Origin: an uncultured Rhodospirillales bacterium
GTDB taxonomy: Bacteria > Pseudomonadota > Alphaproteobacteria > Acetobacterales > Acetobacteraceae
Direction of reading: 5' to 3'
DNA length: 12,003 nucleotides
Assembly (NCBI GenBank): GCA_903904805.1
Contig: CAIVDX010000165.1
Span: forward strand, 1 to 12,003
This document shows, piece by piece, positions 7,010 through 12,003 of the stretch. The number at the start of each line of letters is the position of its first letter. Position 1 is the first letter of the stretch. The notes beneath the pieces are model-generated. The model was not told the origin of the DNA, did not search any database, and saw only the letters and a list, made by a program, of their open reading frames with translations. The position numbers were made by a program, and so were the translations under genes.

Positions 7010-7115
7010 CAAAAGTCCCTGCTTTGCAGACTCTATGCGACGGCACCGGTCAAATTGCCAGCCCCAAACCGCCGGCCAGAAGGAGAATCTTCCAATCGAA
7101 TGCGGCTGCCAGAGA

Positions 7116-7250
7116 ACATAATTCTACTGAACATCATTCTACTGAACATCATTCTACTGAACATCATTCTACTGAACATCATTCTACTGAACATCATTCT
7201 ACTGAACATCGTTCCACTGAACATCGTTCCACTGAACATCATTCTCCAGC
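7116..7250. repeat. 15-bp tandem repeat, eight full copies plus a degenerate ninth
   Basis: Unit ACATCATTCTACTGA. Copy 1 (7116-7130) has ACATA; copies 2-6 (7131-7205) are identical; copies 7-8 (7206-7235) read ACATCGTTCCACTGA; copy 9 (7236-7250) keeps only the first ten bases. Each junction forms GAAC-ATC-RTTC, a perfect 11-bp dyad (GAACATCGTTC) in copies 7-8 and a one-mismatch version in the others, so the array is a ladder of short dyads at 15-bp steps. Direct spacing and the lack of spacers exclude CRISPR. It lies about 107 bp upstream of the MFS start, between that gene and the terminator of the RTX-like gene. It may be a regulator-binding array or a slippage-prone minisatellite. Confidence 0.9.
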
Positions 7251-7283
7251 CATCAAGTCTGCATCGGCGTATGGCCACTCAAA

Positions 7284-7313
7284 CAAAAAAGGGTCGGCCC
7301 TTGGGCCGACCCT
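7284..7313 (-). terminator. Rho-independent terminator of the RTX-like gene
   Basis: AGGGTCGGC (7290-7298) pairs with GCCGACCCT (7305-7313) around a small CCTTGG loop, giving a strong GC stem. Read on the minus strand the stem is followed by a T6 run and further T's (plus A's at 7284-7290). It lies 27 bp beyond the stop of the minus-strand RTX-like gene and faces away from the MFS gene. Confidence 0.9.
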
Positions 7314-7339
7314 CTTTCATCCAGCTTCAGACGAAGCCG

Positions 7340-8620
7340 TTAGCCATTTTTAACGTTGGTCAGGAATGTGCCCAGGCTCTCGGAGGTCGTAACCGTGATC
7401 TTCGCGCCATCGCTCAGCGTGGTGGAGAATCCACCAGAGGTGGCGGTCCAGTTCAGGCTTGACGTGAGAGTGCCAAGGCCAGTGTAGGCATAGCCGGTCA
7501 GATGGATCACGTCGGTGCCGCTGGCGCCGAAATCGGTGATCGTCAACACGGTCTTCGCGGAAGCACCGCTGGTGAAGTAGTAGTTGTCGCTGCCAGAACC
7601 GCCGGTCGCAACAACAGTCTGCGCACCCGCGACCGGGCCTACGCCGGTAAACCAGTTCGTGCCACCGGAGCCGCCGATCACCGTGGTGGTCGCCGAGCCG
7701 GTCGAAGCGGAGTAGCCAACAAAGTTGTTGGTGCCAGTCGAGCCGGCGCCACCAATCGTCTCAGCACCCGAACCAGCCATCACCCAGTTGTTTCCACCAC
7801 CAACCGAGAGGATGTCGCCCGCGCCGCCACCATACAGTGTGGAGTTGCCGGCAGCGGCATAGATCGAGTTGCCACCACCGGTGCCGCCCGAGAAGATACC
7901 GCTCGCCGCCGAAATCATGTCGCCGGACGACGCACCGCCGAAGATGGTCGCCGTGCTGCCCGTGGCGCCAACAAAGTTCAGCGGACCAGAATTGCCCGAG
8001 GTTGTACCCTGGCCGATCAGCATGCTGGAGCCAGCCGCCGCAGCGATCGTCACCGGACCAGAGCCACTCAGCGGGATGGTATCGCTGCCCGCGCCAACGC
8101 TCACCGAGGCGTTGCTGCCCGACCCGACGCTCAACCCGATGACGTTGTTGCCGATGGCGTTGATCGTGTTGCTGCCGCTCTGCAGGTTGACCGTGTCATT
8201 GCCGTTGGAGAAAGCAAGGTTCCAGTTGCCGCCAGCAGGCGCCGTATCCGTGAACACGTTGTTGCCGCCGGTCGCCGCGAAAACGCCGCTGCCGCCATTC
8301 GACTGGAAGGTCAGATTGGAACCATTGCCGGAAACAATCGACTCATTCGAGGCACCGTTACCAATGATGGTCGTACTGGCCGTCGAGTTATCGGCAATGC
8401 CGACCACACCTGCAGGCACCGACAACGAGCCAGCGGTCGACGCGTTATACTGAATGATGCCGGTGCCCGCCGGAACGGTCGCGCCAGGCGAGCCGACGGT
8501 GGCACCCGGCAGAGTCGAGCTATTCAGTGAATTCAAGATCGCGCTGGAGGTTGTCACAGCCGCGTTGCCGCTGCTGCTCGCGCCGCTGACCGTAAAAGCG
8601 TTGCCAGAACCAGTTGCCAT
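7340..8620 (-). CDS. RTX-like beta-roll repeat protein, probable type I secretion substrate
   Basis: A 426-residue protein made almost wholly of Gly, Ser, Thr, Asn, Ala and Val, with no Cys, few Lys/Arg and no N-terminal signal peptide. Repeated short turns of the form GxGNxxxx/GGNNxxxx run from about residue 80 to 350. One fits the RTX calcium-binding nonapeptide GGxGxDxUx (GGSGSDNYY, residues 340-348); the others are degenerate, Asn-rich versions. At 361-376 comes ITDFGASGTDVIHLTG, the strand that typically ends RTX proteins, followed by a C-terminal region of about 50 residues rich in Ser/Thr, as expected for an uncleaved type I secretion signal. It is probably an extracellular or surface protein (matrix, adhesin or S-layer-like). 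No type I secretion genes are in the window. The start is fixed by AGGTGG. It ends just before a strong terminator and seems monocistronic. Confidence 0.75.
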   Translation of the reverse strand: MATGSGNAFTVSGASSSGNAAVTTSSAILNSLNSSTLPGATVGSPGATVPAGTGIIQYNASTAGSLSVPAGVVGIADNSTASTTIIGNGASNESIVSGNGSNLTFQSNGGSGVFAATGGNNVFTDTAPAGGNWNLAFSNGNDTVNLQSGSNTINAIGNNVIGLSVGSGSNASVSVGAGSDTIPLSGSGPVTIAAAAGSSMLIGQGTTSGNSGPLNFVGATGSTATIFGGASSGDMISAASGIFSGGTGGGNSIYAAAGNSTLYGGGAGDILSVGGGNNWVMAGSGAETIGGAGSTGTNNFVGYSASTGSATTTVIGGSGGTNWFTGVGPVAGAQTVVATGGSGSDNYYFTSGASAKTVLTITDFGASGTDVIHLTGYAYTGLGTLTSSLNWTATSGGFSTTLSDGAKITVTTSESLGTFLTNVKNG

Positions 8621-8628
8621 CTCGAAAT

Positions 8629-8634
8629 CCACCT
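8629..8634 (-). promoter_or_regulatory. Ribosome binding site of the RTX-like gene
   Basis: AGGTGG on the minus strand, eight bases before ATG 8620. It decides the start: an in-frame GTG at 8632 lies inside this Shine-Dalgarno and so is not the start. Confidence 0.8.
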
Positions 8635-9108
8635 ATTGTGATACGCGTTGCTCGCCAAACCCCGCCGGGGCCCGTCTTCCTGAAGCGTGTTTATGCTGCA
8701 CCAACACGAAAAGCAAGCAAAAATATTGGAGATCAGCGTCATCAAAGTGCAACCGGGGCAAAATTTCTCTAGGACAGCACCGAACGGACGAAAACCAAAA
8801 ACAAAACCACCATTGAGATAGTATATATATCTATTAAGATTTATTAAGTCGGTATTCCTGACAATTTTTTTTAATATTTTTGCAAATCCATCAGGTATTC
8901 TTACCATTTAAAACTGATTTTTAACATTCTATGCTGTTATTTTGAAGCATTACATTATCGCATACGTGATTTGCGCGCTACAAAACAATACAATCAGCAC
9001 AAATCCAGCAAAAATCCTGCGGCACCGCAGCAAAATGCGTGGTTTCAACAAGATGCCCAAACCGCAACACGCCAATGCCCGAAATTGCGGCACCACGAGC
9101 CAAACCCT
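8635..9108. other. Gene-free, partly very AT-rich spacer upstream of the RTX-like gene
   Basis: No gene is recognised. 8800-8960 is strikingly AT-rich for this genome (A/T runs, TATATATA, poly-T at 8865-8872) and should hold the promoter of the RTX-like gene; on the minus strand TATACT near 8822 and TTGTCA near 8860 are -10/-35-like but not at standard spacing to each other. The promoter would leave a leader of about 200 nt. 9000-9108 is the 3' flank of the TonB gene with its probable terminator. Confidence 0.5.
9009..9030 (-). terminator. Possible Rho-independent terminator of the TonB gene
   Basis: CTGCGG (9017-9022) and CCGCAG (9025-9030) form a short GC-rich hairpin; on the minus strand it is followed by GA and then T5. 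It lies about 80 bp past the TonB stop. The stem is short and the loop tight, so it is moderate evidence only. Confidence 0.45.
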
Positions 9109-10074
9109 TCACCGCATCAGCATAAAGCTCATCTGCACATCAACGGTCACTGTCTTATCCGGCACATATGCGGAAATAGGCGGCACCGTCGCATTCCGGA
9201 ACATCCCCACCAGGCCCATATCAAGCCATTGTGATCCCGACCGGCGCTGCAGATCCACCTGGCGCACACGGCCGTCGGCGCCGATCTCCACCTGCACCAT
9301 CACCACACCCTCCTGGCCCTGTTCGATCGCCTGCTTGGGATAATATTTGTGGTTCTCGACCCAAATCCGAAACCTCTCCCACCAATCATCGCCCAGCTTC
9401 GTGCCAGACACCTGCTGAAACGCCTGCATCCGGCTACCGCCAGACGACCGAACCTGCGGATTAGCCGACGGTGCACCGCCAAACACATTGCCGAAATCGC
9501 TGAATTGGGGGCGCGGGAATGACGGCGCCGCCGCCGGTGCCCGCGGCGTGGCCTGCCGCACGGGCGCCTGTGTCGGAGGCGTCTGCGGCTGCAACTGACG
9601 GGAGGGGGTTGGCGCCGGCGGCGGCACCGGCAACTCGGCCTCCTCAGCGGTTTGCGACGCTGTGGCAGGCGGCGGCGGCGGAGCAGCCACCGAGGGCGCG
9701 GGCGGCTGCATCTGCGCCTGCGGTGGCACCGGCTGCGGCGGCATCGGCGGCGCGGGCTCGGGCTGGGTCTGCGGCACCTGCGCGGCCAGCGGCGCCTGCG
9801 GAGTCGGTTCCGGCCCCGGCATCTGCTGCGGCGCACTCGAACCAGGCGCGAATACCATCTGCACTTCGTTCTCGGCGGGCTGCTCCACAGGATTTTTGCG
9901 CGGCATCAGCACAAACACCGCCAGCGCGAGCAGATGCAGCTGCAGCGAGATGATGATCGCCCACCGCAATGCCACCCGCCGACGGCGCGGTCGCAGCGGG
10001 CGCAATCCCGGCCCGACACTCAGCTCATCGGCACCGGCCGGCAGCGGCAGCAAAACAGGTTCGATACGCGGCAT
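9109..10074 (-). CDS. TonB-family energy transducer
   Basis: A 321-residue protein of the TonB layout: a cytoplasmic Arg-rich N-terminus (LRPRRRR), one membrane anchor at about residues 33-57 (ALRWAIIISLQLHLLALAVF), a long Pro/Gln/Ala-rich periplasmic linker (about 75-190, very proline-dense), and a C-terminal TonB domain of about 85 residues starting WWERFRIWVENHKYYPKQAIEQ, with GVVMVQVEIGADGRVRQVDL. The Tyr-Pro motif is the family signature. It would pass proton-motive energy from ExbB/ExbD to outer-membrane receptors, but neither these nor a receptor gene is present in the window. The start is uncertain: ATG 10074 has no good Shine-Dalgarno, while an upstream GTG at 10098 lies only one base after a GGAGG. 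It is divergent from kgtP. Confidence 0.85.
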   Translation of the reverse strand: MPRIEPVLLPLPAGADELSVGPGLRPLRPRRRRVALRWAIIISLQLHLLALAVFVLMPRKNPVEQPAENEVQMVFAPGSSAPQQMPGPEPTPQAPLAAQVPQTQPEPAPPMPPQPVPPQAQMQPPAPSVAAPPPPPATASQTAEEAELPVPPPAPTPSRQLQPQTPPTQAPVRQATPRAPAAAPSFPRPQFSDFGNVFGGAPSANPQVRSSGGSRMQAFQQVSGTKLGDDWWERFRIWVENHKYYPKQAIEQGQEGVVMVQVEIGADGRVRQVDLQRRSGSQWLDMGLVGMFRNATVPPISAYVPDKTVTVDVQMSFMLMR

Positions 10075-10098
10075 GCGGCAGATATAGGGGCGTGCCAC

Positions 10099-10224
10099 CT
10101 CCGCTGGCCAGCGCGCGCGGTGCAGGCGAGTGTTTCACACTGCAACACCCGCTCCTGCGTGATGGTTGCGGATCATCCGATGAGTCTTCAAGCTGACATG
10201 AAATAATCATCCGGAGGCGCGTCG
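10099..10224. promoter_or_regulatory. Divergent tonB/kgtP control region with short palindromes
   Basis: The 126-bp spacer between divergent genes must hold both promoters, though no strong -35/-10 pair stands out. Visible structure: AGTGT-TTC-ACACT (10129-10141), CGGAT-C-ATCCG (10169-10179), and the direct repeat ATCATCCG at 10172-10179 and 10206-10213, the second copy running into the kgtP Shine-Dalgarno GGAGG (10213-10217, seven bases before ATG 10225). They are candidate operators; no known box is matched. Confidence 0.4.
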
Positions 10225-11505
10225 ATGAGCGAGGCCAACGCCAGCACCACCACCCGCCTGAAGTCGATCTTCGGCGGCTCGGTCGGCAATCTGATCGAGT
10301 GGTACGACTTCTACGTCTATTCCTTCTTCTCGCTGTATTTCGCCAAGGCGTTCTTCCCGCAATCAAACCCCACCGCGCAGCTGCTGAATGCCGCGCTGAT
10401 CTTCGGCCTGGGCTTCTTCGTCCGCCCCATCGGCGGTTGGGTGTTCGGCCGCTATGCCGACCGCAAAGGGCGCCGCGCCGCGCTCACCCTCTCGGTCCTG
10501 GTGATGTGCTTCGGCTCGCTGCTGATCACCATCTGCCCGACCTACGCCACAGCCGGGTGGGGGGGTGCCGCGCTGTTGGTCGCCGCCCGCCTGCTGCAGG
10601 GCCTCTCGCTCGGCGGCGAATACGGCACCTCGGCCACCTATCTCTCCGAGGTCGCCACCGCCAAGCATCGCGGCTTCTATTCCAGCTTCCAATACGTGAC
10701 CCTGATCGCCGGACAGCTGCTCGCCACGCTCACCCTGCTGCTGCTGCAACAGGTCTATAGCGGCAGCCAACTCGAGGCGTTCGGCTGGCGCATCCCCTTC
10801 GCCATCGGTGCGGCACTCTCCCTCGTCGGTCTCTGGCTGCGCCGCAACCTGGTGGAGACCGAACAGTTCAAGGCCGCCAACCTCGCCGGCGAGAACCGGC
10901 AGCCAGTCGCCGAGCTGATGCGCCACAAAAAGGAGATCGCCATCGTGCTCGGCCTCACCGCCGGCGGCACGCTCGCCTTCTATACCTACACAACCTACAT
11001 GCCGAAGTTCCTGGTCAACACCGTCGGCCTCACCCGCGACACCGCGACGTTGGTCTCCACCGGCACCCTCTTGATCTATATGTGCCTGCAGCCGGTGTTC
11101 GGTGCGATCTCCGACCGCGTCGGCCGGCGCCCGGTGCTGATGTTCTTTGGCATCATGGGCACGCTGTGCACCTGGCCGATCCTCTCGGCGATCCAACACA
11201 CCCACAGTGCCTGGACCGCCTTCTGGCTGATCCTCGCCGCGCTGGTGATTGTCTCCGGCTACACCTCGATCAACGCGGTGGTGAAGGCCGAACTGTTCCC
11301 CGCCGGCATCCGCGCCCTCGGCGTCGGCCTGCCCTACGCCATCGCGGTCTCGATCTTCGGCGGCAGCGCTGAATATGTCGCGCTGTTCCTGAAGGATCAG
11401 GGGGTCGAGCAGGCCTTCTACTGGTATGTCACCGGCATGATCTTCATTTCACTGCTGGTCTACACCTTCATGCGCGACACCAGGCGCGACTCCCGAATCG
11501 GCTGA
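10225..11505 (+). CDS. kgtP: Alpha-ketoglutarate/proton symporter, MHS family MFS
   Basis: A 426-residue, 12-helix inner-membrane transporter that matches Escherichia coli KgtP closely by eye along its length: GNLIEWYDFYVYSFFSLYFA (residues 21-40), RPIGGWVFGRYADRKGRR (motif A), ARLLQGLSLGGEYGTSATYL, GFYSSFQYVTLIAGQLLA, FYTYTTYMPKFLVNTVG, and RALGVGLPYAIAVSIFGGSA with EYVAL near the C-terminus. KgtP imports 2-oxoglutarate with a proton; related MHS carriers take other dicarboxylates, so the exact substrate is likely but not proven. The start is supported by GGAGG at seven bases. It is divergent from the TonB gene and convergent with a histidine kinase, whose stop lies one base away; the kinase may or may not regulate it. 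Confidence 0.93.
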   Translation: MSEANASTTTRLKSIFGGSVGNLIEWYDFYVYSFFSLYFAKAFFPQSNPTAQLLNAALIFGLGFFVRPIGGWVFGRYADRKGRRAALTLSVLVMCFGSLLITICPTYATAGWGGAALLVAARLLQGLSLGGEYGTSATYLSEVATAKHRGFYSSFQYVTLIAGQLLATLTLLLLQQVYSGSQLEAFGWRIPFAIGAALSLVGLWLRRNLVETEQFKAANLAGENRQPVAELMRHKKEIAIVLGLTAGGTLAFYTYTTYMPKFLVNTVGLTRDTATLVSTGTLLIYMCLQPVFGAISDRVGRRPVLMFFGIMGTLCTWPILSAIQHTHSAWTAFWLILAALVIVSGYTSINAVVKAELFPAGIRALGVGLPYAIAVSIFGGSAEYVALFLKDQGVEQAFYWYVTGMIFISLLVYTFMRDTRRDSRIG

Positions 11506-11506
11506 A

Positions 11507-12003
11507 CTACTCAGCCGCCGCCTGCTCCGGCGCGGGGGCCGCACGCGCCGCGCGTCCCTGGAACGACAGCATCGCCCGCAGGCCCGGCGCGTTGTCCTCC
11601 AGCGTCAGCCCACCGCCATGCAGCTGCGCGACGGCGGCCACCAACGCGAGTCCCAGGCCAGAGCCCGGCGTGTTGCGCGCGCTTTCACCGCGGAAGAAGC
11701 GCTCGGTGGCGCGCTGGCGGTCCGCCTCGGGGATGCCCGCTCCCTGATCGGCCACGCTCACCCGCGCCCCGCCGGCAACCGCCTCGGCCCGCAACGTCAC
11801 GCTGCCGCCAGAGGGCGAAAACTTGATGGCGTTATCAAGAAGATTCGCCACCGCCTGCTGCATCAGGCCACGATCTCCATGAATCGGCAACGCGGGCGGC
11901 ACCACCACATCAAGGCTCAGCCCGGCATCCTCCGCCAGCGCCGAATAGAGCTCTGCGAGATCCACCAGCACCGGTGAGAGATCGAAATCGGCAAAGGCCG
12001 AGC
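11507..12003 (-). CDS. Sensor histidine kinase, C-terminal part (cut by window)
   Basis: The frame is open to the end of the window, so only the last 165 or so residues are present; the start, sensor region and H-box lie beyond it. The visible HATPase_c domain has FDLSPVLVDLAELYSALAED (linker after the H-box helices), N-box QQAVANLLDNAIKFSP, D-box DQGAGIPE, F-box ERFFRG and G-box GSGLGLALVAAVAQLHGG. The order and wording are those of EnvZ/QseC/HWE-independent classical HPK1-type kinases that pair with OmpR-type regulators. The C-terminal 20 residues are Ala/Pro/Glu-rich with no known role. A GTG at 11971 inside the domain is not the start. It converges on kgtP with a one-base gap and no terminator between. 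Confidence 0.9.
   Translation of the reverse strand, partial: SAFADFDLSPVLVDLAELYSALAEDAGLSLDVVVPPALPIHGDRGLMQQAVANLLDNAIKFSPSGGSVTLRAEAVAGGARVSVADQGAGIPEADRQRATERFFRGESARNTPGSGLGLALVAAVAQLHGGGLTLEDNAPGLRAMLSFQGRAARAAPAPEQAAAE

Larger units (their letters stand above)
7013..7339. other. Gene-free spacer between MFS and RTX-like genes
   Basis: No convincing gene. It holds the MFS upstream region (7013-7115, no clear promoter recognised), the 15-bp tandem array, and the Rho-independent terminator of the RTX-like gene. Open frames through the array exist on both strands only because the 15-bp period is a multiple of three; they give simple five-residue repeats. Confidence 0.7.

Noticed and set aside
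6231..7046. Second minus-strand frame across the MFS gene
   Set aside because: It is a frame-shifted copy of the MFS coding sequence with no membrane-segment pattern; the true frame has clear MFS motifs.
7116..7250. CRISPR array
   Set aside because: Units are 15 bp, contiguous and without unique spacers; no cas genes are nearby.
7033..7278. Minus-strand frame with MFSRM/MFSGT five-residue repeats, and plus-strand frames with NIILL or EHHST repeats
   Set aside because: They arise because the 15-bp tandem repeat is a multiple of three; there is no start signal or homology, and all of the frames give simple repeats.
7502..8530. Long plus-strand open frames opposite the RTX-like gene
   Set aside because: The minus strand has a proper Shine-Dalgarno, terminator and RTX-like C-terminus; the plus-strand translations are Arg/Ala-rich with no recognisable domain.
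8554..8907. Possible 117-residue minus-strand gene upstream of and overlapping the RTX-like gene
   Set aside because: It overlaps the RBS and start of the RTX-like gene in another frame, spans the AT-rich island, and shows no coding character or homology.
9300..9964. Arg-rich and Ala/Gly-rich frames overlapping the TonB linker region
   Set aside because: They are out-of-frame readings of proline-codon repeats in the TonB linker.

Overview
The window is about 12 kb of GC-rich, densely packed bacterial chromosome. Codon use, a GcrA/Myb-like HTH protein, a DUF6362-like protein and general gene content suggest an alphaproteobacterium, perhaps Acetobacteraceae/Rhodospirillales. That placement is an inference from gene style: there is no rRNA or marker gene here.

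Left part (1-2677, + strand): the 3' two thirds of a COG2509-type FAD-dependent dehydrogenase, then a complete membrane-bound sensor histidine kinase with no response regulator beside it. Next (2694-4136) is a compact regulatory module. Two minus-strand genes, a DUF6362-like protein and a small Myb/GcrA-like HTH protein, diverge from a plus-strand XRE repressor. The AT-rich spacer between them carries nested dyads that overlap a good sigma70-type promoter. The module looks like an immunity/early-control region of phage type, with no other phage genes visible.

Middle part (4133-7009, - strand): an apparent operon of an OFA-like MFS transporter, a two-domain GNAT acetyltransferase split by an in-frame TGA, and an EstC-like alpha/beta hydrolase. 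Upstream of the transporter is a 15-bp tandem array (7116-7250) followed by a strong Rho-independent terminator belonging to the next gene.

Right part: a secreted-looking Gly/Ser/Thr/Asn-rich RTX-like beta-roll protein (7340-8620, -) with a long, very AT-rich upstream region; a TonB energy transducer with a proline-rich linker (9109-10074, -); a divergent KgtP-type alpha-ketoglutarate/proton symporter (10225-11505, +); and, convergent with it, the C-terminal end of another sensor histidine kinase that runs off the window.

No tRNA, rRNA, CRISPR array or insertion sequence was recognised. The points most worth a second look are the XRE/HTH/DUF6362 module with its symmetric operator and a T7 slippery run at the gene junction, the 15-bp dyad-containing tandem repeat, and the split GNAT gene.
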